A DNA stretch of 64,000 nucleotides from NCBI GenBank assembly GCA_046329195.1, contig JAXLVB010000003.1, positions 890,534 to 954,533 of the forward strand. Reading direction: 5' to 3'. Positions 35,516 through 43,795 of this stretch are shown here, piece after piece. The first letter of the stretch is position 1; every line of letters starts with the position of its first letter. Source of the DNA: JAXLVB01 sp046329195 (lineage in GTDB: Bacteria > Bacteroidota > Bacteroidia > Cytophagales > Spirosomataceae). Position numbers and translations under genes: made by a program. The notes beneath the pieces are model-generated. The model had not been told where the DNA came from. It made no database searches and saw only the letters and a list, made by a program, of their open reading frames with translations.

Positions 35516-38038
35516 ATGGTATCATTGTATGTTGTTGCAAAACACCAACTAAACAAACAACTACGATTGGTGAGAAAATGGCTTTGGCTATGGTGTATGC
35601 TTCTGGTTTGGCAAGTACAAGCTCAAAACGGAAGTATCATAGGACAGGTTCTTTATCAAAAAGAAGACTCTGTGCTCAGGGTATCGTATGCCAACCTGTT
35701 GCTCCAACGCCCCAACGGTAGCCGAGTGAGCGGTACTATTGCCGATGAGCAAGGGAAATTTGAGTTTCACAACGTGCCTGCGGGTACGTTTGGCTTGGTG
35801 GTACAAGCAGTTGGTTTTGAGAAACTGACCCTTGCCAACGTAACGATTTCTGCCGAAAAGCCAACGCTGACACTAAATGAGATAACCCTTCGGGAGTCAA
35901 GTACGCAGCTCAAGGAGGTGACAATTGTTGGGCAAAAAGAGGAGGTAGAGTACGATGTGGACAGGAAAATCTTCAACGTGGGCGATAACCCTGCTTATGC
36001 TGGAGGCTCGGCTGTAGAAGTGTTGCAAAACATTCCGTCTATGACAGTAGATATAGATGGTACCATTTCGATGCGAGGGAATAATAAAATCACGGTGCTG
36101 ATAGATGGCAAACCTGCTGGCTTGGCGGGAAGCAGCCGACAGGCCATTTTGGAGCAGATTCCGGCCAATATGATTGAAAAAATAGAGGTCATCAGCAATC
36201 CTTCGTCTCGCTACGATGCCGACGGGTCGGGCGGGGTTATCAATATTATTACCAAGAAAAATAAATACGTTGGTTATAACGGAACCGTGAGTGCTAATGT
36301 CGGAACAGGCGAAAAGTACAACATGACTGGCAACCTCAACTTTCGGAACAAAAATTGGAATTTTTTCGGAAGTACCGATTGGCGGAATCAACGATTTGGA
36401 CAGATACAGACGATAGAACGCTTGTCTAATAGTACCGACCGAACGGGAAAAGTGACTCAATATCAGTTACTTCAGCAAAGTGATGGATTTGGCCGAACCG
36501 AAAACACGACCTCTCGTATAGGTACTGACTGGTTTATGTCGCCCAAGCAAACGATGTCGTTTTCGCTGACGTTTCGGGACCAACAACCCACCAACCTCGA
36601 CCAACGTTCGAGCCGAACGCTCAACCTAACGTTGCCCGACACACCACCTCGGCTTTTTACCCGCACTGCCAATCGCCTCAACCAAGCACTTGGAAAAGAT
36701 TGGGTAATTGGCTACCAGCACACCTACGATAACCCCAAGAAAAAATGGACGATAGACGCCGTCTTTACGACCAATACAGGGCATGATGGGTACGATTTTG
36801 TTCAGCGAGATTACCTCAACACCTTTGATACCCCAAGTACCGCTAACCCTCGACTGGAACAAAGCCTTAATATTGACCAGAATTATGCACTGACTTTGCA
36901 AACCGATGTGGATAATTCGCTGGGAAAGAAGAAAAAGGGCAAAATAGAGTACGGCGCCAAGGCGACTATTCGACAAAACGACACGGATTATTCGTTTTTG
37001 ACATATAATTACACCACGGCTCAGTACCTTCGGAACGAAAAACGGAGCAATCACTTCATTTATGACGAACACGTTTATGCGGGTTATCTGAGCATGGCGC
37101 ACCCGTTCAAAAAATGGAGCGTCCAAGCGGGAATACGTACCGAACTCACGCAAATTGGCATTAACCAACAAACCCAACAGATTCGGAAAGATACCAGTTA
37201 CCTGACGCTTTTTCCAAGCCTGTTTGTATCCAGACCGTTGGGCAAAGGGCATCGGGTTCAGCTGAGCGTTTCTCGGCGTATTAACCGCCCGGCCTACACG
37301 GCACTCAATCCTTTTGTGAACTATTCGGACTCGTTGAACTTACAAACGGGCAATCCTTACCTCAAGCCTGAACTGGTCAACGCCTACGAAGCAGGGTACA
37401 ACTACCTCCATAAAAAAGGTTTCTCGATTAATGGAACTTTGTTTTACAGACAAACCGTCAATTCGGTGGTGCGAACCCGCCAACTGTTGGTTGACAACAT
37501 TACGATTTCGAACTGGCAGAATTTAGGCAGTAATAATTCGTACGGCCTGGAATTGGTGGTGGTACAACCGCTCACCAAATGGTGGAAAATCAACGGAAAC
37601 TGGTCGTTTTTTAAAGTAGATTTGGTAAGTCAAAACCAAGAAGGGGCGTTTATCAGAAGCCGTAATAGCTGGACAGCCCGACTGAATTCGCAGATGCAGT
37701 TTGGAAAAAAGGCAGGGCTACAGTTGTCGGGCAATTACCGCTCGCCTATCGTAACGGTACAAGGCTCGGTAGAGGCGGTGTATTCGGTAGATATGGGGTT
37801 TCGCCTCACGGTGTTGAACAACAAAGGAACCATCAACTTACGAGTAACCGACGTATTTAATACTCAGAAAACCACCTCGTTGACCGAAGGGTTAGGTTTT
37901 ACCTCACATGCGTACACCGACCGAGAGACTAGAGTATTGTATCTGATTGTATCGTATCGTTTCAACAAAAAACTCGAAACCCGAGCCGAACGTCGTGAGC
38001 GCAAGCGTGTGAACGAAGAACGGGCTGGAGAGAATTAA
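35516..38038 (+). CDS. TonB-dependent receptor with carboxypeptidase-like N-terminal domain
   Basis: An 840-residue outer-membrane receptor. Signal peptide (about residues 18-37, VRKWLWLWCMLLVWQVQAQ), CarboxypepD_reg-like domain (about 38-115), plug domain with VTIVGQKEEVEYDVDRK (about 135-230) and a C-terminal outer-membrane barrel of the OMP_b-brl_3 type rather than SusC. No SusD partner follows, so substrates may be siderophores, peptides or other ligands. A GTG at 35570 could also be the start. The C-terminal tail is strongly basic (RAERRERKRVNEERAGEN), an unusual end for a barrel protein. Confidence 0.9.
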   Translation: MVSLYVVAKHQLNKQLRLVRKWLWLWCMLLVWQVQAQNGSIIGQVLYQKEDSVLRVSYANLLLQRPNGSRVSGTIADEQGKFEFHNVPAGTFGLVVQAVGFEKLTLANVTISAEKPTLTLNEITLRESSTQLKEVTIVGQKEEVEYDVDRKIFNVGDNPAYAGGSAVEVLQNIPSMTVDIDGTISMRGNNKITVLIDGKPAGLAGSSRQAILEQIPANMIEKIEVISNPSSRYDADGSGGVINIITKKNKYVGYNGTVSANVGTGEKYNMTGNLNFRNKNWNFFGSTDWRNQRFGQIQTIERLSNSTDRTGKVTQYQLLQQSDGFGRTENTTSRIGTDWFMSPKQTMSFSLTFRDQQPTNLDQRSSRTLNLTLPDTPPRLFTRTANRLNQALGKDWVIGYQHTYDNPKKKWTIDAVFTTNTGHDGYDFVQRDYLNTFDTPSTANPRLEQSLNIDQNYALTLQTDVDNSLGKKKKGKIEYGAKATIRQNDTDYSFLTYNYTTAQYLRNEKRSNHFIYDEHVYAGYLSMAHPFKKWSVQAGIRTELTQIGINQQTQQIRKDTSYLTLFPSLFVSRPLGKGHRVQLSVSRRINRPAYTALNPFVNYSDSLNLQTGNPYLKPELVNAYEAGYNYLHKKGFSINGTLFYRQTVNSVVRTRQLLVDNITISNWQNLGSNNSYGLELVVVQPLTKWWKINGNWSFFKVDLVSQNQEGAFIRSRNSWTARLNSQMQFGKKAGLQLSGNYRSPIVTVQGSVEAVYSVDMGFRLTVLNNKGTINLRVTDVFNTQKTTSLTEGLGFTSHAYTDRETRVLYLIVSYRFNKKLETRAERRERKRVNEERAGEN

Positions 38039-38118
38039 TGAAGGGGCAACTGCGTTTGTCTGAGACGTAAACACAATTTATGATTGCAAAAAGGCAGGTA
38101 TCGGCCAAGATTTGTCGC

Positions 38119-38206
38119 AAACCCATGAGGTTTCAAAAACCTCACGGGTTGAATAGACCTCGCTCTCCCTTAGTCGGTGTCCTCACCGACTTATGCTGGC
38201 GCCAGC
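38119..38206. repeat. Three adjacent palindromic repeats
   Basis: Imperfect hairpin 38119-38150 of the AACCCxTGAGGTTT type; perfect 8-bp hairpin 38172-38191 with loop TCCT; 12-bp perfect palindrome 38195-38206. The middle element shares the TGTCCTC loop region with 42050-42071. They follow the TonB-receptor gene. Confidence 0.65.
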
Positions 38207-38310
38207 TATTTTCGTAAATAACTAGGAAGCAAGTGTTTGTAAAAATTCATCTTTTGGAGAAACGTTGTGTCTAAAAAATCAAACCGATGCGTTTTTTAAG
38301 GTTTCGGTGA

Positions 38311-38339
38311 TTTACCTATTCAGAAACCTGCTACCTTTG
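38311..38339 (+). promoter_or_regulatory. Putative promoter of the first PhyH gene
   Basis: TACCTTTG (38332-38339) fits TAnnTTTG and is 22 bp before the ATG. A TTTA word at 38311-38314 is a weak upstream element at 17 bp spacing. Confidence 0.38.
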
Positions 38340-38361
38340 GCTTATCACCCACTTAACTACG

Positions 38362-39099
38362 ATGCTAACCCCAAAAGAAATTGAGTTTTTGGATGTCAAC
38401 GGTTACCTGAATTTGGGACAACTGCTCAGTCCCGAACAAGTGAACCAAGTCAACAACCGCTTGGCCGAACTGATGCAAGAAGAAGGCGACAATGCCGGAG
38501 CCGAATTAGTAGCCTCGAAGTACATCCGTCATCCAAAAGAAGAAGGTGCCGACCGCTTGGCCGATTTGGTGAATAAAGGACCCGTTTTTGATATTTTTTA
38601 TACCCATCCACGAGTATTAGCAGGTATCGAGGCCGTTTTGGGGTCATCTTACAAATTATCATCACTGAACTATCGGGCTGCAAAACCTGGAAAGGGTCAT
38701 CAAAAACTCCATGTAGATTGGCGTAATGCCGTGGTGAGCAACACCTTCAAAGTATGCAATAGCATCTGGCTTCTAGACGATTTTACCGAACAAAATGGCT
38801 CCACTCGTATAGTGCCCAAAACGCACAGATTGAGCACCTTACCCGACGAAGCCATGCCCGACCCTAACGACAAACACCCCGATGAGATTCGTATCATTGC
38901 CCCGGCTGGTTCGGTGTTTATTTTCAACTCACATGTGTGGCATGGCGGCACCACCAATTACACCAACCACGACCGCCGTAGCATCCACAGTTATTTTTGT
39001 ACCAGAGACCAACCGCAACAGATAGACCAAAAGCAATACATTACCCCAGAAACCTTGCAGCGAATTGGCGAACAGGGAAAGTATATTTTAGATGTCTAA
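38362..39099 (+). CDS. Phytanoyl-CoA dioxygenase (PhyH) family protein
   Basis: A 245-residue Fe(II)/2-oxoglutarate-dependent oxygenase. The iron-binding facial triad is visible as HVDW (His-x-Asp) in KLHVDWRN near residue 115 and the distal His in HVWHGGT near residue 193; an arginine downstream (NHDRRSIHSYF) would hold 2-oxoglutarate. Substrates of bacterial PhyH proteins vary widely (ectoine, antibiotics, lipids, sugars), so this is a family call only. It lies alone between the TonB-receptor and a gene-poor stretch. Confidence 0.88.
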   Translation: MLTPKEIEFLDVNGYLNLGQLLSPEQVNQVNNRLAELMQEEGDNAGAELVASKYIRHPKEEGADRLADLVNKGPVFDIFYTHPRVLAGIEAVLGSSYKLSSLNYRAAKPGKGHQKLHVDWRNAVVSNTFKVCNSIWLLDDFTEQNGSTRIVPKTHRLSTLPDEAMPDPNDKHPDEIRIIAPAGSVFIFNSHVWHGGTTNYTNHDRRSIHSYFCTRDQPQQIDQKQYITPETLQRIGEQGKYILDV

Positions 39100-39509
39100 A
39101 TGTACGCTAATGTGGTGATTAGAAATTAGTAATGTTGTGCTTGGGTCTTGTCCTATTATAAAATGGAAAGCACTGAAGGCTTCACCCTTCATTGATTCAT
39201 ACACCCTTGCTGTCACAAACTTTTACAAACTCAACATATGCTTTGAGTGCCTCAAGGTCTCGCTACGTGGAACGGAATTAAGTACTCCTGATTTTCATTT
39301 GGATAAAAAGACAACTCAACACACAACCTCAAGTACAAAAAAATTGCTGCTCCTAAAACGTCAATTCCCAAAATTGATGCTTATTTTGTGCCTGTATTCA
39401 CAACATCTTTTGCGATTTATCAGCTAACTAATGACTTGAGGCATCACAAGAAATGTGAATTAGACGTTCAAATTATAGAACAAGTAGCATAAATCTCGAT
39501 TTACCAATC
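39100..39509. other. Gene-poor stretch with an open remnant frame
   Basis: No convincing gene. A plus-strand frame stays open without an ATG from 39307 to a stop at 39490-39492 (61 codons; KKIAAPKTSIPKIDAYF...FAIYQLTNDLRHH). It could be the tail of a broken gene, but I do not recognise the family. A 96-codon frame in another register (39137-39427) looks non-coding. Confidence 0.35.
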
Positions 39510-39956
39510 ATGTACGACATCCTCTTATTACTCCATTCTTACCTCCGCTGGGCAGTGGTGGTGTTAGCCGTTTGGGCTATTGTAAAGGGCCTTTTAGGCA
39601 CACTCAACAAAACCGAATTCACCGATGCCGACCGCAAAACGGGTCTGTTTTTCATGATCTCGTGCGATGTCCAGCTGTTACTGGGGCTAATTCTTTATGC
39701 AGGCGTAAGCCCACTCATGCAAACGGCTTTTGCTGATTTCGGGGCAGCTATGAAAGACAGCTCGCTGCGTTACTTTGCCGTAGAGCACATTTTCGTCATG
39801 ATTATTGCTTTGGCCTTGGTACACGTTGGCTATGCCAAAACCAAAAGAGCCGTTGGTACCATTGCAGCCAATCGCACGGCTCTGATTTTCTACGGAATTG
39901 CCTTTTTGCTCATGATGAGCCGCATTCCATGGACGGATAGGCCGTTGTTTAGATAG
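39510..39956 (+). CDS. Conserved small membrane protein, possibly haem-linked
   Basis: A 148-residue protein with four hydrophobic segments (about residues 15-33, 47-65, 88-110, 122-138). Histidines are near the start (LLLHSYLRW) and in helix three (VEHIFVMIIALALVHVGYAK), spacing that could allow a haem or metal site. It resembles a cytochrome b-like family found across Bacteroidota, which I know only as a conserved hypothetical. It ends with its own strong terminator. Function unknown. Confidence 0.75.
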   Translation: MYDILLLLHSYLRWAVVVLAVWAIVKGLLGTLNKTEFTDADRKTGLFFMISCDVQLLLGLILYAGVSPLMQTAFADFGAAMKDSSLRYFAVEHIFVMIIALALVHVGYAKTKRAVGTIAANRTALIFYGIAFLLMMSRIPWTDRPLFR

Positions 39957-39968
39957 AATTAATGATGT

Positions 39969-40008
39969 TAGCGTTGTAGTTATGAAGTATAACTACAACG
40001 CTATTTTT
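39969..40008 (+). terminator. Strong rho-independent terminator
   Basis: A 14-bp perfect stem (AGCGTTGTAGTTAT, 39970-39983, with its complement 39989-40002), extended by one T-A pair, loop GAAGT, followed by five T. Confidence 0.88.
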
Positions 40009-40046
40009 ATTAATAATCATTTCTGTAAAATAACTTATTCTTCCAG

Positions 40047-40691
40047 ATGAGGAATTTTGAGAATAATACCCTCAGCCTTTTTAGGCTTCTTGCTATTTCA
40101 ATACTTTTAATGCTTTGCTATTTAATTTTTACCTCTTTTCATACAAATAAAACAGACTTAACTATCGATCCTATAAATTCTTTAGCTCAAATTATTAGTA
40201 TCATAATTTCTTCTCTTAACTTGATTATATTTTTAAAACTCACTGTAAAAATTAATCAATATACTATTGATAAAGATCGGCCTGTATTAATTTTTGAGCT
40301 CGACAAGGTGGAGGGACAGCATGGTTACAGATGGTTTATAAAAAATGTAGGTTCAGGTCCAGCTCTAAATATTCTTGTAGGATATTCTCAAACTCTTTCT
40401 ATTGATGTAGAACAGTATGTGAAACTTTACTCCTTATCAAGTAATAGTAGAGTAGAAGTGTCGTTCAATGCGCCAGCATATTTTCTAGCATACTATAAAG
40501 ATATTTTTCAAGATACTTATCAATCTAAGTGTGAGAATGACACTACAAACTTTGAAAAGTTAAATTCTAACGAGAAATATGAAGATGCTTTTCTTAAATC
40601 CATACGTCTTCCAGATTTACCTCCTATTTCAAAGCCATATTTAACCACTTCGACAACGACTAGACAGCCTGGATTTAACGATAATGTTTGA
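40047..40691 (+). CDS. Hypothetical protein with two N-terminal membrane segments
   Basis: A 214-residue protein I do not recognise. Membrane segments near residues 15-33 and 45-68 (SIIISSLNLIIFLKL) are followed by a soluble C-terminal domain with a beta-sandwich-like start (RPVLIFELDKVEG...YRWFIKNVGSGPALNILVGY), a pattern seen in membrane-anchored hypothetical proteins where the GxGPA motif marks a strand turn. The gene is AT-rich and lies between genes of normal composition, suggesting recent acquisition. Confidence 0.65.
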   Translation: MRNFENNTLSLFRLLAISILLMLCYLIFTSFHTNKTDLTIDPINSLAQIISIIISSLNLIIFLKLTVKINQYTIDKDRPVLIFELDKVEGQHGYRWFIKNVGSGPALNILVGYSQTLSIDVEQYVKLYSLSSNSRVEVSFNAPAYFLAYYKDIFQDTYQSKCENDTTNFEKLNSNEKYEDAFLKSIRLPDLPPISKPYLTTSTTTRQPGFNDNV

Positions 40692-40814
40692 ATCCTTTTC
40701 CATCCAACATTCTACTCTCTCCGCTACGGATTTTTTGTTGGATTCTGTTTGAAATGATTAGGCATTGAACTAAGTTGCCACCTACTAAGTTTTTAGTTGT
40801 AAAATAACTTACTC

Positions 40815-42032
40815 ATGCGCCATTTTATTCTGACAGCGTGCTTCTTATGTGTTTTGCAATGGACAGCCCTTGCTCAATACAGTATCGAAGGGCGGATTGT
40901 GTCGCAAGACGGACGTGCACCTTTGCCCTTCGCCAATGTGTTTTTGAGCAATACCACCCGAGGCGTGCAAGCCGACGATAAGGGCAAATTCCAACTCAAC
41001 AACCTCTCGGCGGGTGTGTATGAGCTGGTAGCTTCGTACTTGGGTCACGAAACCTTCACCATCCGAATCCGTCCCGATACCCTCCACAAAGCCCTATTGA
41101 TTATGCTCACCCCCAAGGCTAATGAGCTACAAGAAGTCAAAATCAAACGTCTTCGGAATGGATATGAGTTATATTTTCCGCTTTTTAAAGAGTTGTTCAT
41201 CGGCCAAACGGGCTTTTCAAACGACTGTAAGCTCAAAAATCCCAAAGCCCTTTGGTTTAGCGAAAGTGATGATAAACTAACCCTAAGTGTTAATGCAGAT
41301 GACGTACTCGTCATCGAAAACAAAGCACTGGGTTACGTAATTAAGTACCAGTTAGAAGACTTTACCTATAACTTCAAGAGTCATTATTTATCGGTGTTGG
41401 GCTATCCATTTTTTGAGGAAATGAGCACCAAAAGCGAAAAGCAATACAAACGCTGGGCCGAAAACCGCCGCAAGGCATACCTCGGCTCCATGCAACATTT
41501 TATGAAGTGCCTTCTTCACGACAGCACGCACCAAGCTGGTTATACGATGTATAAGCTGATTCGACAGCCTAAAAAAATGATGATGTTAGATAAAATCCCT
41601 CCCAAAAAAGACAGTCTAGGTAGAATAATAACCGTAGGTGACCCTCAAAAAGTCTGGATGGATAGCACCGATTTGGCCCTACGAACCGACTCTACCCTAC
41701 GGAAAGTACCTGCTTCGCCTTTCTCAAACTATGTGCAATATTTGGTCAAGAACCCGTTGGTTCCGTCAAGCTTATTCAAGCAAGAGGGCGCTCAGGCTCA
41801 GCTTACGTTCAAAGACTATCTGTATGTAGTGTATCAAAAAGAAGACGAAGAGCCGCAATTTTTGGAGCGAAACCTAGGTAAATTGCCTCAAGTTTCGATT
41901 GCTTTTTTAATAGAATCGTTTGCTATTATTGAAGCTAACGGTTACCTCCAAGACCCACTGGCCCTCTTGGTAGAAGGCCGCTGGGGCCGAGAAAAAATGG
42001 GCGAACTCTTACCGATTGATTATAAGCCATAA
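40815..42032 (+). CDS. Secreted protein with carboxypeptidase-regulatory-like domain
   Basis: A 405-residue exported protein. Signal peptide to ALAQ (about residue 20), then a CarboxypepD_reg-like (CNA-B type) beta-sandwich (about 22-105; YSIEGRIVSQDGRAPLPFANVFLSNTTRGV...GKFQLNNL). The remaining 300 residues are soluble and lack a barrel or plug, so it is not a TonB receptor; similar architectures are common but functionally undefined. A hairpin with a TGTCCTCG loop follows the stop codon. Confidence 0.8.
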   Translation: MRHFILTACFLCVLQWTALAQYSIEGRIVSQDGRAPLPFANVFLSNTTRGVQADDKGKFQLNNLSAGVYELVASYLGHETFTIRIRPDTLHKALLIMLTPKANELQEVKIKRLRNGYELYFPLFKELFIGQTGFSNDCKLKNPKALWFSESDDKLTLSVNADDVLVIENKALGYVIKYQLEDFTYNFKSHYLSVLGYPFFEEMSTKSEKQYKRWAENRRKAYLGSMQHFMKCLLHDSTHQAGYTMYKLIRQPKKMMMLDKIPPKKDSLGRIITVGDPQKVWMDSTDLALRTDSTLRKVPASPFSNYVQYLVKNPLVPSSLFKQEGAQAQLTFKDYLYVVYQKEDEEPQFLERNLGKLPQVSIAFLIESFAIIEANGYLQDPLALLVEGRWGREKMGELLPIDYKP

Positions 42033-42049
42033 CTCAAAAATCGCTACTA

Positions 42050-42071
42050 GTACAAGTGTCCTCGCTTGTAC
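42050..42071. repeat. Hairpin with TGTCCTCG loop
   Basis: Arms GTACAAG (42050-42056) and CTTGTAC (42065-42071) enclose TGTCCTCG. The 38172-38191 hairpin has the same TGTCCTC core over a different stem, so loop and stem vary independently. Confidence 0.55.
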
Positions 42072-42202
42072 ACGGGCGACAGCAAGGCTTTGGTTCAACT
42101 TGAATCCCCTTTCTAGGCAGCATTTTAGAGGCTTAAGCTTCTGCCTAACCTATATTGTTCAACCCGAATCGTAGCTTTGTAAAGTGCTATAAATGAGGCA
42201 AA

Positions 42203-42715
42203 TCAATCCTTTCCCCCTCTCTCATAGCCATCTGTAATACGCTCGAAGGCCTGTATAATTTGGTATTTGTAGGGATTATCTCGGCGAAAGATGATTGAAA
42301 CGGGTACTATTTCGCCGTCTTCACTTATCAACACAGCATCAGACTTAAAGTAGGCTTCATTTCTAAAAGACAGAAACCAACTCGAAAATTTGCGTTGCCT
42401 TGCCAATTGTTTAGAATCAGACGAGTCACAGATATAAACAGTTATCGTTTTGTCAAAACGTTGATAAAAATCGTCAAATATCGTTGCTATGGTAAAAGCT
42501 ATTCCTTTGTCTAAGGGTGGCGTATGATTGGTAGGGTTTGAATAGACTGCAATGATAAATTCATAAATATAGCTTGCATAAATTTCTTCTGAGTCAAATA
42601 GGTAAGGAAAGGGTTTTAATTTAACTTCGTAAGCTATATCGTGTTGAGTAACAAAAAAGTAGATGTTGTTTTCTCCACCCAAGAAATAGAACTCATAGCT
42701 ATCTGGGTTTTCCAT
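42203..42715 (-). CDS. DUF6169-like protein
   Basis: A 170-residue protein that matches my memory of DUF6169: YEFYFLGGENNIYFFVTQHDIAYEVKLKPFPYLF at the start, a central TIATIFDDFYQRFDKTITVYICDSSDSKQLARQRKF and a C-terminal IIFRRDNPYKYQIIQAFE. Function unknown. I start at the ATG at 42715 (MENPDSYEF), which overlaps the small upstream gene by 17 bp, so the two are translated together. AT-rich. Confidence 0.7.
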   Translation of the reverse strand: MENPDSYEFYFLGGENNIYFFVTQHDIAYEVKLKPFPYLFDSEEIYASYIYEFIIAVYSNPTNHTPPLDKGIAFTIATIFDDFYQRFDKTITVYICDSSDSKQLARQRKFSSWFLSFRNEAYFKSDAVLISEDGEIVPVSIIFRRDNPYKYQIIQAFERITDGYERGGKD

Positions 42716-42890
42716 TGGAAAGCGATTGTTTTTGACGCAACACCTTAACAACTTCCTGATAAACAGGGTTTTGTATATCATTTTGAAGTTCTTCTTTCGC
42801 TGTTTTTTTCCTTTCCAGCAACTGTTTTGCTAATGCCTGACGGTTACGTTTACGTTCTTCGTCAGTCAATGTTTTTTGAAGAGTGGCCAT
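42699..42890 (-). CDS. Small charged helical protein, partner of the DUF6169 gene
   Basis: A 63-residue protein, almost entirely helical and rich in Lys, Arg, Glu and Gln (MATLQKTLTDEERKRNRQAL...LLERKKTAKEEL), with no membrane segment. The 17-bp overlap with the following gene is characteristic of coupled two-gene units such as toxin-antitoxin pairs, but I recognise no antitoxin motif. Start taken at the ATG at 42890. Confidence 0.6.
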   Translation of the reverse strand: MATLQKTLTDEERKRNRQALAKQLLERKKTAKEELQNDIQNPVYQEVVKVLRQKQSLSNGKPR

Positions 42891-43041
42891 GATGATAATT
42901 GTATTTGAGTTATTCAAAAGTAATCAAGTAAAATAAAAAAAGCAAACCGCCTCCTAAGGCTTCCAATCCCAAGAATTCCCTCCTGCTTGAATCATTTACT
43001 CCCCTCCTCTGTTTTGCCCATAGAACTTTAACGAACTTTTC

Positions 43042-43734
43042 ATGCAAACCATTCAAGTTGATGTTGTATCAGACATTGTGTGTCCGTGGTGTTACATTGG
43101 TAAGCGTCGGTTAGAAAGCGCCTTAGCGCAATTAAATAATCGTTTTCCTATTGAGATTACCTACCATCCTTTCCAGTTAGACCCCAGCGTACCACCGCAA
43201 GGGAAAGACTTCGTATCGTACATGCATGGCCGCTACGGCTCGCAAATCGAGGGGATGTTTAGTCGTGTGGAGCAAGTGGGGCAGCAAGAAGGCTTAGATT
43301 TTGATTTTTTGAGTATTCCGAAGGCCATCAACACCTTGCCCTTGCACCAGATGTTGCGAGTAGCACATCAAGAAGGTATCCAGGCAGAAGTCAAGGAAGC
43401 CTTGATGAATGCGTATTTTGTGGACCGACTTGACTTGAGTAACCCCAACAACGTTGCCATGTTGATGGAGCCGTTTGGATGGAGTACTACCAAAACACTT
43501 GATTTGCTACGCTCAGCAGACGGGCTTCAAGAGGTTCAAGACGAAATTCGTTACTATCAACAGATGGGTGTAACGGGCGTGCCATTTTTTATTCTGAACA
43601 ACAAATACGGCATTTCGGGTGCTCAGCCTGCCGAAGTCCTCAAAGACGCCATTGAGCAAGTAGCTCAAGAGTTGGGCATTGAACCCCTTACCACCGAAGA
43701 TGGCTTTTGCGATGTAACAACGGGGGAATGTTAG
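43042..43734 (+). CDS. DsbA-family FrnE-type thiol oxidoreductase
   Basis: A 230-residue cytoplasmic protein of the DsbA/thioredoxin fold (2-hydroxychromene-2-carboxylate isomerase/FrnE group). The active-site motif CPWC in VSDIVCPWCYIGKRRLE is at about residue 14-17, and the cis-Pro loop is GVTGVPFFI near residue 177. A C-terminal CDVTTGEC adds two cysteines that could form a second redox pair, as in FrnE of Deinococcus. No signal peptide is seen. Confidence 0.9.
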   Translation: MQTIQVDVVSDIVCPWCYIGKRRLESALAQLNNRFPIEITYHPFQLDPSVPPQGKDFVSYMHGRYGSQIEGMFSRVEQVGQQEGLDFDFLSIPKAINTLPLHQMLRVAHQEGIQAEVKEALMNAYFVDRLDLSNPNNVAMLMEPFGWSTTKTLDLLRSADGLQEVQDEIRYYQQMGVTGVPFFILNNKYGISGAQPAEVLKDAIEQVAQELGIEPLTTEDGFCDVTTGEC

Positions 43735-43748
43735 GTTTTTCTTTTAGA

Positions 43749-43781
43749 ATGGGTTTTAAGCCATTTGGCTTTCAAACCCAT
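43749..43781. terminator. Hairpin between convergent genes
   Basis: Arms ATGGGTTT (43749-43756) and AAACCCAT (43774-43781) enclose an inner AGCC/GGCT pair. It lies between the converging dsbA-like and tolC-like genes. Confidence 0.5.
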
Positions 43782-43795
43782 CATTTATATTGACG

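Larger units (their letters stand above)
38039..38361. other. Intergenic cluster of palindromes
   Basis: No gene. It carries three palindromic repeats: 38119-38150 (AACCC...GAGGTTT, loop, AACCTC...GGGTT), 38172-38191 (AGTCGGTG, TCCT, CACCGACT) and 38195-38206 (GCTGGCGCCAGC), then the promoter of the phytanoyl-CoA dioxygenase-like gene. Confidence 0.6.

Noticed and set aside
39137..39427. 96-codon plus-strand frame
   Set aside because: Starts with an alternative codon, low-complexity Lys/Leu-rich end, and overlaps a different, more protein-like frame.
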